Of a DNA stretch of 59,642 nucleotides, positions 1 to 8,687 are shown in pieces; the stretch's first letter is position 1; each line of letters begins with the position of its first letter. This DNA is from Reyranella massiliensis 521. Lineage in GTDB: Bacteria > Pseudomonadota > Alphaproteobacteria > Reyranellales > Reyranellaceae. The position numbers and the translations under genes are program-made. A model generated the notes under the pieces. The model was not told the DNA's origin. It saw nothing but the letters and a program-made list of their open reading frames with translations, and did not search any database. The stretch lies in contig CAMARK010000019.1 of the NCBI GenBank assembly GCA_945860205.1, positions 1 through 59,642 on the forward strand, written 5' to 3'.

Positions 1-265
1 CGCAGATGCCGAGGAACGGCTTTGCCCGCTCGATGACTTCGCGCTGCAGCGCTTCGACCATGCCGGGCACGGCGTAGAGGCCGGCGCGGCAGTCGGCGAA
101 GGCGCCGACGCCGGGCAGCACGATGCGGCCGGCATCGGCCACGTCGCGCGGGTTCGACGTCACCAGCACGCGCTCATGCGTGCCCGCCTCGCGGGCGGCG
201 CGTTCGAAGGCTTTGGCGGCGGAGCGGCGATTGCCCGAGCCGTAATCGACGATGGCGACGGTCAT
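1..265 (-). CDS. hisH: Imidazole glycerol phosphate synthase glutaminase subunit HisH (N-terminal part, runs off window)
   Basis: HisH hydrolyses glutamine and channels ammonia to HisF, which forms imidazole glycerol phosphate in histidine biosynthesis. The first 88 residues are present. They begin [15 protein letters not shown], the usual class I amidotransferase start, continue with an LPGVGAF oxyanion-type segment, and end at AKPFLGIC. The nucleophile Cys codon lies at bases 2-4, at the very edge. The gene starts 10 bases after hisB on the same strand, as expected in a his operon. The catalytic His/Glu half lies outside the window. Confidence 0.95.
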   Translation of the reverse strand, partial: MTVAIVDYGSGNRRSAAKAFERAAREAGTHERVLVTSNPRDVADAGRIVLPGVGAFADCRAGLYAVPGMVEALQREVIERAKPFLGIC

Positions 266-275
266 GCGTCGTCGC

Positions 276-905
276 CTACAGCACGCCCTTGGTGCTGGGC
301 ACCGCTGTCGTCTGCCGCGGGTCGATCTCGACCGCGACGCGGAGCGCCCGCGCCAGCCCCTTGAAGCAGCTCTCGACGATATGGTGGTTGTTGTCGCCGT
401 AGTGGTTCCACACGTGCAGCGTCAATCCACCGAGCTGGGCGAAGGCCTGGAACCATTCCTTGAACAGCTCGGTGTCCATGGTGCCGAGCTTGGGCTTGGA
501 GAAGTTCACCTTCCAGATCAGGTACGGCCGGTTGGACGCATCGAGCGCCACCTCGGTCAGCGTCTCGTCCATCGGGATCACGGCGCTGCCGTATCGGCGG
601 ATGCCGGCGCGGTCGCCCAGCGCCTTGGCCAGGCACTCGCCCAGCACGATGCCCGAATCCTCGGTCGTGTGGTGAAAGTCGATGTGGAGGTCGCCCTCGG
701 CGCGCAGCGTGATGTCGATCAGGCTGTGGCGCGAGAGCTGCTCCAGCATATGGTCGAGAAAGCCGATGCCGGTCTTGATGTCATAGACGCCGGTGCCGTC
801 CAGGTTGATGGCGGCGGAGATCCGGGTCTCCTTGGTGGCGCGGCTGACGGACGCACGCCGTCCGCCGCTGCCGGGTGTTTTTAGGGTTTCGAGGGTCGAG
901 GCCAT
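276..905 (-). CDS. hisB: Imidazoleglycerol-phosphate dehydratase
   Basis: HisB removes water from imidazole glycerol phosphate to give imidazole acetol phosphate. The 209-residue product has the normal length for a monofunctional HisB. It carries the metal-binding signatures [27 protein letters not shown] and [16 protein letters not shown]. The start is the ATG at 903-905 (MASTLETLK). The frame stays open far upstream, but only as an antisense shadow of the acyl-CoA dehydrogenase. About 20 N-terminal residues before the conserved core are Gly/Arg-rich and probably disordered. hisH follows directly. Confidence 0.97.
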   Translation of the reverse strand: MASTLETLKTPGSGGRRASVSRATKETRISAAINLDGTGVYDIKTGIGFLDHMLEQLSRHSLIDITLRAEGDLHIDFHHTTEDSGIVLGECLAKALGDRAGIRRYGSAVIPMDETLTEVALDASNRPYLIWKVNFSKPKLGTMDTELFKEWFQAFAQLGGLTLHVWNHYGDNNHHIVESCFKGLARALRVAVEIDPRQTTAVPSTKGVL

Positions 906-961
906 GGCAAGGTCATACAGGAACGCTGGCCCTGCGGTCGAGCGGCACTTGGCGGAGGGGG

Positions 962-2245
962 TCACTGCTTCGGTGCCACCTTGGGTTCTGTGGAAGCCTT
1001 CTGCGCCCCCCAGAAGCCGAACAGCGTACCGGCGACGCGGCGGATCTGGATCTCCTCCGAGCCCTCGGTGATGCGGTAGCGGCGGTGGTGGCGGTAGATG
1101 TGCTCGAACGGCGTGTGGCGCGAATAGCCGATGCCGCCATGCACCTGCATGGCGCGGTCGGCGGCGTCGCACACCAGCCGGTTGGCGCGGTAGTTCGACA
1201 TCGCCACCCACTCGGAAACGCTCATGTGATGCTCGCGGTCGAGATGCCACGCCGTCTTGCGCACCAGGCCGCGCGTCATCTCGGCCTCGGTGTGCAGCTC
1301 GGCGAGCGGAAACTGGATCGCCTGGTTGGTCGCCAGCGCCTTGCCGAACACCTTGCGGTTCTTGGCATAGGCCACCGACATGTCGATGCAGTATTGCGCC
1401 GCCCCAAGGCTCGACGCGGCCTGGCGGATGCGGTTCTCGTGCACGAAGGTCTGCGCCACGTCGAGGCCGCGGCCTTCCTCGCCCAGCATGGTCGAGCCCG
1501 GCACCGTCACGCCGGTGAGCGACACCTCGGCATGGTCCGACGGCATGTTGAAGGTCCACCACATGTATTCGATCTTGAAGCCCGGCGTCTTCACCGGCAC
1601 CAGGAACGCCGAGATGCCGCGCGGCTCGCCGACCTTGCCCGAGGTCCGGGCAAACACCAGATCGACCGTGGCGGTGTGCATGCCGGTGTTGAACCGCTTC
1701 ATGCCGTTGATCACCCAGTCCGCGCCCTTCTTGACCGCGACCGTCTCCATGAAGGTGGCGTCCGAGCCGTGCAGCGGCTCGGTGAGGCCGAAGCCGATGC
1801 GCTCGGTGCCGCGGAACATGCCTTCGATGTAGCGGTCTTTCTGTTCCTGCGTGCCGAAGCGATGGAGCAGCAGGGCCACCGGGAAGTTGCCGACGATCGA
1901 GCTCTCGTTCTGCAGATCGTTGTGCAGCCCCAGCCCCTTGTGCGCGAGATGTTCGCGGATCAGCGCCATGGCGAGGTTCGACCCGTCCTTGCCGCCCAGC
2001 GCCTTGGGCAGCCCAAAGCGCAGGTGGCCGGCCTTGTCGGCGCGGCGCTTCATCTCGGCTAAAAGCTCTTCCCATTCGTGGCGCGGCTGGCCGTCATTGT
2101 CCCAGTCGGTGCGCGCATGCTCGCGGCGATGGTCGAAGAAGCGGATATTGTCGTCCTGCTGCTCCAGCGGCCGGATCTCGCGCTCGATGAAGGCGTCAAG
2201 CTCGGCGATATAGGCCGCGATGTCGGCGGGAATGGTAAAGTCCAT
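962..2245 (-). CDS. Acyl-CoA dehydrogenase family protein
   Basis: A 427-residue FAD-dependent acyl-CoA dehydrogenase-fold protein, likely acting in fatty-acid or branched-chain acyl-CoA breakdown. Features seen: an all-helical N-domain, the middle-domain flavin segment around [18 protein letters not shown], and the C-terminal signature [16 protein letters not shown]. Length and layout fit the long-chain-type family with an N-terminal extension, but the substrate cannot be read from sequence. It stands alone on the minus strand between hisB and a small membrane protein. A dyad at 2261-2276, just upstream of the start, suggests regulation by a TetR-like repressor. Confidence 0.92.
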   Translation of the reverse strand: MDFTIPADIAAYIAELDAFIEREIRPLEQQDDNIRFFDHRREHARTDWDNDGQPRHEWEELLAEMKRRADKAGHLRFGLPKALGGKDGSNLAMALIREHLAHKGLGLHNDLQNESSIVGNFPVALLLHRFGTQEQKDRYIEGMFRGTERIGFGLTEPLHGSDATFMETVAVKKGADWVINGMKRFNTGMHTATVDLVFARTSGKVGEPRGISAFLVPVKTPGFKIEYMWWTFNMPSDHAEVSLTGVTVPGSTMLGEEGRGLDVAQTFVHENRIRQAASSLGAAQYCIDMSVAYAKNRKVFGKALATNQAIQFPLAELHTEAEMTRGLVRKTAWHLDREHHMSVSEWVAMSNYRANRLVCDAADRAMQVHGGIGYSRHTPFEHIYRHHRRYRITEGSEEIQIRRVAGTLFGFWGAQKASTEPKVAPKQ

Positions 2246-2260
2246 GGCGCGCTTCCTTCG

Positions 2261-2276
2261 GTAAACGATCGTTCAC
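2261..2276 (-). promoter_or_regulatory. Palindromic operator candidate upstream of acyl-CoA dehydrogenase
   Basis: GTAAACGATCGTTCAC is a 16-base dyad in which 7 of 8 base pairs match. It sits 16-31 bases upstream of the acyl-CoA dehydrogenase start. Operators of this AACG-centred shape are typical of TetR-family repressors that control fatty-acid degradation genes. No such regulator is encoded in the window, so the assignment is inference. Confidence 0.4.
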
Positions 2277-2332
2277 CGCACCATAAGACCCCCTCCGGCC
2301 CTAGGCCACCTCCGCCGATCTTCGAGGGGGGA

Positions 2333-2578
2333 TCAGAATCTGCGTCGGGGCTCGGCGCGGTTTCTCATGCCGACAGCGGCGGAGTGCTCTGCCCGGCTGG
2401 CGGCGGCATCGGCTTCGCGCCGCTGTTCCGCCTCGGGCGCATAATAGCGGCCGCCATCGGCGGGCGACTCGGGCCGTCCGCCGGAGAGGCCGGCCCGCCG
2501 GCGCTGCAGCCTGGCGACGCCCTCCCAGGCGAGGAGCGTCCCGAGCAGGCCGAGGAACGTCCAGACTACGATCGCCAT
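2333..2578 (-). CDS. Small hypothetical protein with one N-terminal membrane segment
   Basis: An 81-residue product starting MAIVVWTFLGLLGTLLAWEG. It has one transmembrane helix (about residues 2-18) followed by an Arg/Ala/Glu-rich soluble tail. I do not recognise a family. The start at 2576-2578 is chosen because it puts the hydrophobic segment first; in-frame upstream codons would add a charged leader. It lies between the acyl-CoA dehydrogenase and a divergent STAS-like gene. It could be a non-coding stretch with a chance reading frame, although the membrane helix argues for a real gene. Confidence 0.45.
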   Translation of the reverse strand: MAIVVWTFLGLLGTLLAWEGVARLQRRRAGLSGGRPESPADGGRYYAPEAEQRREADAAASRAEHSAAVGMRNRAEPRRRF

Positions 2579-2643
2579 CGCTCGGGTCCCTTTCTGCCAA
2601 GGTCGCATATACCTGACCCCGATCGGGCCCTAGGGTCAAAGGC

Positions 2644-3045
2644 ATGGCGTTGCTTTGGTCCTTGGGTTCCTCTCAGCACCTCGTCACGGTGACCGCAGAG
2701 GGCGACGTCACGCGGGCCGATATCGAGACCTACCTCTCCGAGATCGAACGCTCCAACGCAATCGACTGGCGAAAACTGGTGGATCTCCGCGGGGCCCGGA
2801 TGGTCCTGACCGAAGACGATGTCCTGGCGATCGGCTTGATCTTCCGGCAGGCCGATGCGTCCGGCGACGTCGGCGCGCTGGCTGTGGTGTTGCCGACATC
2901 CGAGCCCGAACGGGCGATGCGACTGCTCGGCTTCCTCGCGGCGGCAAAACGGCCGATGCGGCTATTCAAGACGATCGCCCCGGCGCGGCGATGGGTCAAG
3001 ACGACCCCCTCACCCCGCCTCTCTCCCAAGGGGAGAGGAGCATGA
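2644..3045 (+). CDS. STAS/SpoIIAA-like hypothetical protein
   Basis: 133 residues. The body (residues 1-118) alternates predicted strands and helices in a SpoIIAA-like order: VTVTAEGDVTRADIETYLSE, WRKLVDLRGAR, then a helix and LAVVLPT. Such proteins are usually small anti-anti-sigma-like or lipid-binding domains. No phosphorylatable Ser/Thr can be assigned with confidence. The last ~14 residues (TTPSPRLSPKGRGA) are encoded by a dispersed palindromic repeat and probably replaced the native C-terminus. It converges on the sensor kinase. Confidence 0.6.
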   Translation: MALLWSLGSSQHLVTVTAEGDVTRADIETYLSEIERSNAIDWRKLVDLRGARMVLTEDDVLAIGLIFRQADASGDVGALAVVLPTSEPERAMRLLGFLAAAKRPMRLFKTIAPARRWVKTTPSPRLSPKGRGA

Positions 3046-3047
3046 GG
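3007..3047. repeat. REP-like palindromic repeat, copy 1
   Basis: A CCCTCACCCCGCCTCTCTCC arm followed by CCAAGGGGAGAGGAGCATGAGG. The same unit recurs at 4336-4380. It overlaps the 3' end of the STAS-like gene and supplies its stop codon. Confidence 0.7.
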
Positions 3048-3069
3048 TGATGCTGCTTTTACGTGTCCT

Positions 3070-4326
3070 CTACGCCACCGCCGGCAGATCCACCCTGAAC
3101 TTGCTCCCGCCGCCCTCCGCCGCCAGGCATACCGCATCGCCGCCGTGACGGCGGGCGATGTCGAGCACGAGAGCGAGGCCGAGGCCGCTGCCGCGGCCGG
3201 TCTCGGTGCCGCCGGCGAGGCGATAGAAGGGTTCGAAGATGCGCTGGCGCTCGGCCTCGGGGACGCCGGGACCGTGGTCGGAGACATTCATGACCGCGCG
3301 GCCACCTTCGTGAGTCACCGAGACGGAAATCGGACCCGCGCCGCCGTAGCGCCGCGCATTCTCGACCAGGTTGCGCACCAGCCGGCGCAGCAGGGTGCGG
3401 TCACCCGACACGGTGACGGGCTGGCCGGTGACCTCGAGGTCGTAGTGCGAGGCCTCCTCGGCCGCCAGCGCCAGGAGATCGACCGGCTCGCGCTGCTCCA
3501 AGGTCGGCACGGCTTCGAGGCGGCTCGCCAGCAGGATCTGCTCGATGAGCTGGTCGAGCTCGGCCACGTCCTGCTTGAGCGAGTCCCGCGTCTTCGGGTC
3601 GGCGTTTTGGCCGAGGAGGGCGGCGGCCACGGTGATGCGCGCGAGCGGCGTGCGCAGCTCGTGGCTGGCGTTGGCCAGCAGCAGCCGGTGTGCCGTCACC
3701 AGCTCTTCGATGCGCTGGGCGGAGCGGTTGAAGCTTTCGGCAAGTGCGGCCACCTCGTCGCGGCCCTCGACTTTTACGCGCGCGGCGAGGTCGCCGCCGG
3801 CCAGGCGGTCGACGCCAGCGCGCAGCCGTTCCAGCCGCCGGCCAAGGCCGCGCACGACGGGGAAGGCCGCGACCGCGACGGCGATGGCCACCATGCCCAG
3901 CGCCGCCGCGATCCAGAAGATCGGGTTGGGCCGCTCGCGCACCTGGCGCGCGACCAGCCAGCGGCCGTCGGGAAGTTGTAGCGTGAAGTTGGGTCCGCCG
4001 GGGCCGCGCCGCCAACCTGTCCGGGCGCGCTCCAAGTTGAAGCGCGGCGGCGCCTTGCCCGCCATGGCGATCATGTCGCCGTCGGATTCGTAGAGGGCGA
4101 TGTCGAAGCGCAGCTTGCGCTGCAGCGCCTCGATCGCGCGCTGCTGGTCGGGCCGGGGCGCGCTCTGCTCGGGCAGCAGCGCGCCGGTGAGTTCGGCCGC
4201 GACGTCGAGATACTGCGGCGTGCGGTTGTCGTCGTCGGCCACCCGCCACAGCAGCACGGCCGCGCCGACGAACACCGCCAGCACGACCAGGATGGTGACG
4301 TAGAATTGTAGGTAGAGGCGGTTCAT
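3070..4326 (-). CDS. Two-component sensor histidine kinase (HAMP-HisKA-HATPase)
   Basis: A 418-residue inner-membrane kinase. Transmembrane helices lie at about residues 7-28 and 136-158, bounding a ~105-residue periplasmic sensor domain. A HAMP linker follows (about 160-215), then the phospho-acceptor box ASHELRTPLARI with His222, an N-box NLVENARRYG, a G1 box DHGPGVPE and a G2 box GSGLGLAL. All catalytic boxes look intact. Together with the OmpR-type regulator and the CpxP/Spy-like periplasmic protein upstream, it resembles a Cpx/Rst-type envelope-stress system. A 120-base palindromic repeat pair separates it from the regulator gene. Confidence 0.95.
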   Translation of the reverse strand: MNRLYLQFYVTILVVLAVFVGAAVLLWRVADDDNRTPQYLDVAAELTGALLPEQSAPRPDQQRAIEALQRKLRFDIALYESDGDMIAMAGKAPPRFNLERARTGWRRGPGGPNFTLQLPDGRWLVARQVRERPNPIFWIAAALGMVAIAVAVAAFPVVRGLGRRLERLRAGVDRLAGGDLAARVKVEGRDEVAALAESFNRSAQRIEELVTAHRLLLANASHELRTPLARITVAAALLGQNADPKTRDSLKQDVAELDQLIEQILLASRLEAVPTLEQREPVDLLALAAEEASHYDLEVTGQPVTVSGDRTLLRRLVRNLVENARRYGGAGPISVSVTHEGGRAVMNVSDHGPGVPEAERQRIFEPFYRLAGGTETGRGSGLGLALVLDIARRHGGDAVCLAAEGGGSKFRVDLPAVA

Positions 4327-4335
4327 GGTTAGCGC

Positions 4336-4455
4336 ACCCCCTCACCTAGCCTCTCCCCCAAGGGGGAGAGGAACATGAGGGGTCGTTTCTTCGGACTCCT
4401 CTCCCCCGATTCGGTGCCTTCACAGGCACCTGAGGGGAGAGGTAGGGTGAGGGGG
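4336..4455. repeat. Paired inverted REP-like elements (BIME-like) between regulator and kinase
   Basis: Two facing arms, CCCCCTCACCTAGCCTCTCC at 4337-4356 and GGGGAGAGGTAGGGTGAGGG at 4434-4453, are near reverse complements. Each also contains its own hairpin (CTCCCCCAAGGGGGAG; GGTGCCTTCACAGGCACC). Together they fill most of the 142-base gap inside the putative two-component operon. Confidence 0.8.
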
Positions 4456-4468
4456 AGCCGAAGGACGC

Positions 4469-5164
4469 TCATCGATCCTGGTCCTTCGCGAACACATACC
4501 CCGTGCCGCGCAGCGTCAAAATCCGGCGCGGCTTCTTGGGGTCGTCTTCGATGGCGGCACGGATGCGGCTGATGTGGACGTCGACCGAGCGGTCGAAGGC
4601 TTCGAGTTTCTCGCCTTTCAGCACATCCATCAGCGCGTCGCGCGACAGCACGCGGCCGGCGCGCTCGGCCAGGGCCAGCAGGATCGCGAACTGGTAGGAC
4701 GTGATGGTGCGCTCCTCGCCGTCGACCCGCACGACACGCGCGCCCTTGTCAATTTCGAGGCGGCCGAAGCGCAGGATCTCGGACGGCGCCGTGCCGCTGC
4801 CGCCCTTGCGGCGCAGGATGGCGCGCAGCCGGGCCTGCAGCTCGCGCGGCTCGAAGGGTTTGGCAAGATAGTCGTCGGCGCCGAGTTCGAGGCCGACGAC
4901 TCTGTCCATCGGCTCGCCGCGGGCGGTCAGCATCAGGATGGGCACGTCGCTGGTGGCGCGCAAGCGGCGGCAGAGGTCGAGGCCGTCGGCGTCGGGCAGC
5001 ATGAGGTCGAGGATGACGGCGTCAAAGGTCTCGCGCTTCAACATCGCCTCGCCGTCGCGGCCGGTGCCGGCCACGGTCACACGAAAGCCCGCCCCGCCGA
5101 GATAGTCCTGGACCATCCCGGCGAGGCGGTTGTCGTCGTCGATCATCAGGATGCGTTCGGCCAT
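4469..5164 (-). CDS. OmpR/PhoB-family response regulator
   Basis: 231 residues from MAERILMIDDD. The receiver domain has the acidic pair DDD at 9-11, the phospho-acceptor Asp53 in ILDLMLPD and Lys102 in LAKPFE. The C-terminal winged-helix domain carries DVHISRIRAAIEDDPKKPRR and ends LRGTGYVFAKDQDR, typical of OmpR-type DNA binding. An upstream in-frame ATG would add 12 residues (MTSGRHRHDTEA); the shorter form matches the family start. It is presumably phosphorylated by the kinase encoded downstream. Confidence 0.96.
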   Translation of the reverse strand: MAERILMIDDDNRLAGMVQDYLGGAGFRVTVAGTGRDGEAMLKRETFDAVILDLMLPDADGLDLCRRLRATSDVPILMLTARGEPMDRVVGLELGADDYLAKPFEPRELQARLRAILRRKGGSGTAPSEILRFGRLEIDKGARVVRVDGEERTITSYQFAILLALAERAGRVLSRDALMDVLKGEKLEAFDRSVDVHISRIRAAIEDDPKKPRRILTLRGTGYVFAKDQDR

Positions 5165-5206
5165 TGCTTCAGTATCGTGCCGGTGCCGTCCTGATGTCAT
5201 CTGCCG

Positions 5207-5674
5207 TTAGCCCTTGCGCGAGCCCGACTTGCGCTCGTTCCAGACCTTGAAGAAGGCCTGCCGCTGTTCGGCGTTCAGCACGTTGCCGGCGTCGATCAGG
5301 GCCTTGGTGAAGCGCTTCGAGCTGTCGTCCATCATCTTGACCTGCTCGGCGCGGATCTGCTCGATCTTGGCCGGGTCGATGGTGGGAGCGCTCATCGCGG
5401 CCTCGAGGGACTTGCGGACTTCGACCCGCTGGGCGCGCGTGCCCTTGAGGTCGGTGAAGGCGGCCTGGAGGATCGCCGTCACCTTGGTCTTCTGCTCCGC
5501 CGTGGCCGTCGTGCCGCTGAGCGCCTTGTCCACGCGCTTCTCGATGCGCTGCTGGAACTTGGCCGGATCGACGGCGGCGCCGTCGGTCCTCGCGAAGGCA
5601 ACGCCGCCCGCGCCGAGCGCGAGACTGCCGGCCAGGAGGGTCGCGATCACCGTCTTCATGCTGAGGCTCGTCAT
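5207..5674 (-). CDS. CpxP/Spy-like periplasmic protein
   Basis: 155 residues with a clear signal peptide (MTSLSMKTVIATLLAGSLAL, cleavage probably after AFA). The rest is an almost entirely helical, charged body with paired Gln-rich stretches (TAEQKTKVTAILQAAF; NAEQRQAFFKVWNERK) reminiscent of the LTxxQ family of CpxP/Spy chaperones. The start is chosen for the GGAGA five bases upstream. It ends 42 bases before the response regulator, so it is probably the first gene of the envelope-stress operon, acting as periplasmic sensor or chaperone. The family call rests on pattern and context. Confidence 0.65.
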   Translation of the reverse strand: MTSLSMKTVIATLLAGSLALGAGGVAFARTDGAAVDPAKFQQRIEKRVDKALSGTTATAEQKTKVTAILQAAFTDLKGTRAQRVEVRKSLEAAMSAPTIDPAKIEQIRAEQVKMMDDSSKRFTKALIDAGNVLNAEQRQAFFKVWNERKSGSRKG

Positions 5675-5779
5675 GTCTCTCTCCATCTGTTTCGGGTTTC
5701 TGTCCCCGTTGCAGCGATATGGAGGTCTGCGGTTTCGCCGTCGTCTCGGCGCCGTAAAGTTGTGTAAAGTCTAAAAGCC

Positions 5780-6292
5780 ATGACGATTGTGATGACCGAA
5801 CGGCTGACCTTGCGGCCGTTGCTGCCCGACGATGCCGACGCCTATCTCGCGATCCGCCATCATCCCGAGGTGGCGAAATGGGTGCCGTTGCCCTTCGAGG
5901 GCGTGATCGGGCGGTTTGCCGCCTCGTGGGAGGAGCGCCGCTACGCGCCGTGGGGCGTCTTCCTGGGTGGCAGGCTGATCGGCCATGGTGGTCTGAACTA
6001 CGTGCCTGAATTTGGCGAAACCGAGGTGCTGTGGGCGCTCCATCCCGACGCCTGGGGCCGAGGCTACGCGACCGAGGTGGCGCGGGCATCGCTCGACTAC
6101 GGCTTCGGGACCTTGGGGTTGGGGCTGATCTTCGCCATCACGCTCCCGGACAATCTGGCGTCGCAAGCGGTGATGAAACGCATCGGCCTCACCTACCGCA
6201 AACGCGTGGCCTACCGGGGTTTCAACGACATCGTCTGGTTCGACGTGGGCCGGGGGGACTATGCCGCGAGTATGCCCATCGCAGAGCGGTGA
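5780..6292 (+). CDS. GNAT family N-acetyltransferase (RimJ/RimL-like)
   Basis: 170 residues, with the N-terminal TERLTLRPLLPDDADAYLAI element of the RimJ/RimL branch and the acetyl-CoA binding region around LHPDAWGRGYATEVARASLDY. The family acetylates protein N-termini, antibiotics or small amines; the substrate here is unknown. A second in-frame ATG at 5792 (MTERLTL) is an equally good start. The 3' end overlaps the convergent hisN by 34 bases. Confidence 0.88.
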   Translation: MTIVMTERLTLRPLLPDDADAYLAIRHHPEVAKWVPLPFEGVIGRFAASWEERRYAPWGVFLGGRLIGHGGLNYVPEFGETEVLWALHPDAWGRGYATEVARASLDYGFGTLGLGLIFAITLPDNLASQAVMKRIGLTYRKRVAYRGFNDIVWFDVGRGDYAASMPIAER

Positions 6293-7029
6293 ACGGCCGG
6301 ATCGCCCGCCGCCAACACCGAACCGTCGGAATTCATGTCCAACTCACCACCCCGCCAGTCGGTGATCAGTCCGCCCGCACCCTTGATGACCGGCACCAGG
6401 GCCGAGAAGTCGTAGAGTTTCAGGCTCGCCTCGACCACCAGGTCGACATGGCCCGACGCCAGCAGGCCGTAGGCGTAGCAGTCTCCGCCCCAGCGGAAGA
6501 GCTTCACTTTCTTCGTGAGCTTCTCGTGCGGCGCCTCGTAGGCGCCGGGAAACATGATCGGCGCGGTCGAGTACATGTAGGCCCGGTCGAGCGACGGGCA
6601 GGCGCGGACGGAGATCGGCTGGCCGTTGAAGGTCGAGCGCTCGCCGTCGACGCCCAGCCAGCGCTCCTTCAGGATCGGCTGGTCGATGATGCCGAGGACC
6701 GGTTTGCCGCGGTGAAGGAGGGCCACCAGCGTGCCGAAGATCGGCAGGCCGGTGATGAAGGCCTTGGTACCGTCGATCGGATCGAGCACCCAGACATATT
6801 CGGCATCGGTCCTGACGGCGCCATGCTCCTCGCCGAACACGCCGTGCTCCGGCACGTGGCGCGTCAGCAGATCGCGCATCGCGGTCTCGGCTTCGCGGTC
6901 GGCGATGGTGACCGGGCTGTTGTCGGTCTTGTCGTCGATCGCGACTTGGGTGCGGAAGTAGCGGGCCGCGATTGGCCGCGCGGCATCGGCCAGCGCGTTG
7001 GCCAGTTCGACGAAGCGGGGCTCGACCAC
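6259..7029 (-). CDS. hisN: Histidinol-phosphatase, inositol monophosphatase family
   Basis: A 256-residue metal-dependent phosphatase. The Mg-binding signatures are present: FGEEHG, the VLDPIDGTKAFITG motif and, near the C-terminus, WGGDCYAYGLLASGHVDLVVE. The TGLPIFGTLVAL segment marks the HisN subgroup that dephosphorylates L-histidinol phosphate in alphaproteobacteria and actinobacteria. The his operon lies 5 kb away, which supports this role over generic inositol monophosphatase. The start codon is GTG. Confidence 0.9.
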   Translation of the reverse strand: MVEPRFVELANALADAARPIAARYFRTQVAIDDKTDNSPVTIADREAETAMRDLLTRHVPEHGVFGEEHGAVRTDAEYVWVLDPIDGTKAFITGLPIFGTLVALLHRGKPVLGIIDQPILKERWLGVDGERSTFNGQPISVRACPSLDRAYMYSTAPIMFPGAYEAPHEKLTKKVKLFRWGGDCYAYGLLASGHVDLVVEASLKLYDFSALVPVIKGAGGLITDWRGGELDMNSDGSVLAAGDPAVHRSAMGILAA

Positions 7030-7042
7030 CTAGGCCAACGAC

Positions 7043-7573
7043 CTAGGGGAGTGGCTTGGGTGTTTCGGCCATGGTGCGCAGGTAGGCGATCACGTCGGCG
7101 CGCTCCTGCTCCTTGGCAAGGCCGACGAAGGCCATCTTCGTGCCGCGGACATACGCCGTCGGCTTGAAGACCAAGTGGTCGATGTCTTCGTAGCTCCAGT
7201 CGCCGCCCTTGGCCGACATGGCCGAGGAGTAACCGAAGCCGGCGTGGCTTGCCTTCTTGCGGCCGACGATGTCCCACAGGTTGGGGCCGACCTTGTTGGC
7301 GCCGCCCTTGTCGGTGGTGTGGCAGGTGAAGCACTGCTTCATGAAGAGTGCCTTGCCCGCCTCGACATTGGCGCCGGCGAGCTTGGGTCCGATCGGCGGC
7401 AGCTCCACCGGCGCGGCGGATGCCGTCTGGGTCGTCGGCGCTTCATCGACGACCGCGAGTGCGGGCTTGTCGAGCTTTTGCGGATGAACCACGGCGTTGG
7501 AAACCTTGCCAACCACCATCGCGAAGAGGGCCGAGGCCAGAACGCAGCCCGCAACCGTGTTGAAATTGGCCAT
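7043..7573 (-). CDS. Membrane-anchored c-type cytochrome (CycM-like)
   Basis: 176 residues. An N-terminal hydrophobic segment (residues 7-24) probably stays as a membrane anchor. An Ala/Pro-rich linker follows, then a class I cytochrome c domain with heme-binding CFTCH (Cys81-His85) and an axial Met in GTKMAFVGL. The ending DVIAYLRTM is typical. Such proteins carry electrons from the bc1 complex to the aa3 oxidase in alphaproteobacteria. In-frame codons continue upstream, but the 36 residues they would add are Arg-rich with no signal character, so the start at 7571-7573 is preferred. Confidence 0.9.
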   Translation of the reverse strand: MANFNTVAGCVLASALFAMVVGKVSNAVVHPQKLDKPALAVVDEAPTTQTASAAPVELPPIGPKLAGANVEAGKALFMKQCFTCHTTDKGGANKVGPNLWDIVGRKKASHAGFGYSSAMSAKGGDWSYEDIDHLVFKPTAYVRGTKMAFVGLAKEQERADVIAYLRTMAETPKPLP

Positions 7574-7764
7574 CAGTCGGATCCCAAAGCGGCAGTATTT
7601 TCGGACGTTGCTGTAGCACGCCCCGACAGTCGCCAGTAGTATCCGATCGCCGCCTCTGGCTCGCGCGGCGGAACGTCGCAAGTCTCGGATTTTGCGGGGT
7701 TTTTCGCCTGTCGGCGGGCGTCAGGTCCGGAGATGGGGGTCGGGAGATGGGGAGAGATCGGGAC

Positions 7765-8679
7765 ATGGCGAAGGCGCGAGGCGGCAAGGGGGTCGGCAAG
7801 GCTAAGGGCAGCAACATCATCGCCTTCCAGGGCGAGCCGGGGGCGAACTCGGACATGGCCTGCCGGGCTGCCTTTCCCTACATGACGACACTGCCCTGTC
7901 CGACCTTCGAGACGGCCATGGCCGCGGTCCAGGCGGGACGGGGGGAGCTTGCCATCATCCCGGTCGAGAACTCGATCGCGGGCCGCGTGGCCGACCTGCA
8001 CAGCCTGCTGCCGCACACCCGGCTCAAGATCGTGGCCGAGCACTTCCAGCGGGTCGAGCATTGCCTGGTGGCGCTGCCCGGTGCCAGCCTGCGTACCATC
8101 CGCACTGTGAAGAGCCACGTCCAGGCGCTGGCCCAGTGCCGCAATTTCCTGAAGAAGCATCGCTTCCAGCCGCTGGTCCACGCCGACACGGCGGGAGCGG
8201 CGCGCGAGATCGCCGAGATCGGCGACAAGAGCGTCGGCGCCATCGCCTCCTCGCTGGCCGCCCGGATCTATAATCTCAAGGTCCTGGCCAAGAACATCGA
8301 GGACGCCGACCACAACACCACGCGCATGCTGGTGTTCTCGCGCGAGGAGGCCGCACTCGACTGGCGCACCGTGCAATGCATGACCGCCTTCCTGTTCCGG
8401 GTGAGGAGCCGTCCGGCCGCGCTCTACAAGGCGCTGGGCGGCTTTGCCACCAACGGCGTCAACATCGTGAAGCTGGAAAGCTACCTGTCGGGCGCGCGCT
8501 TCGAGCAGGCGCAGTTTTACGCCGAGGTCGAGGGCCATCCCGAGCAGCGCAACGTGCATCTTGCGCTCGAGGAGCTGGAATTCTTTTCCGAGAAGGACGA
8601 GCTCAAGATGCTCGGCAGCTTCCCGGTCAATCCGTTCCGGCGCAAGGGCTGGGAAGCGCCAACCCGTCCCGGCACCTGA
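7765..8679 (+). CDS. pheA: Prephenate dehydratase
   Basis: Converts prephenate to phenylpyruvate in phenylalanine biosynthesis. 304 residues: an N-terminal periplasmic-binding-like catalytic domain opening [15 protein letters not shown] and containing [19 protein letters not shown], the conserved Thr-Arg in [10 protein letters not shown] (Phe is more usual than Met after TR), then a C-terminal ACT domain with [13 protein letters not shown] that would bind phenylalanine for feedback. An ATG at 7747 would add six residues; GGAGAG eight bases before 7765 favours the shorter form. A monofunctional dehydratase without chorismate mutase is normal for this class. Confidence 0.93.
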   Translation: MAKARGGKGVGKAKGSNIIAFQGEPGANSDMACRAAFPYMTTLPCPTFETAMAAVQAGRGELAIIPVENSIAGRVADLHSLLPHTRLKIVAEHFQRVEHCLVALPGASLRTIRTVKSHVQALAQCRNFLKKHRFQPLVHADTAGAAREIAEIGDKSVGAIASSLAARIYNLKVLAKNIEDADHNTTRMLVFSREEAALDWRTVQCMTAFLFRVRSRPAALYKALGGFATNGVNIVKLESYLSGARFEQAQFYAEVEGHPEQRNVHLALEELEFFSEKDELKMLGSFPVNPFRRKGWEAPTRPGT

Positions 8680-8687
8680 GGAACACC

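Noticed and set aside
276..2075. A 599-codon minus-strand frame containing hisB
   Set aside because: Only the last 209 codons are HisB; the rest is a shifted-frame shadow of the acyl-CoA dehydrogenase with Arg-rich nonsense composition.
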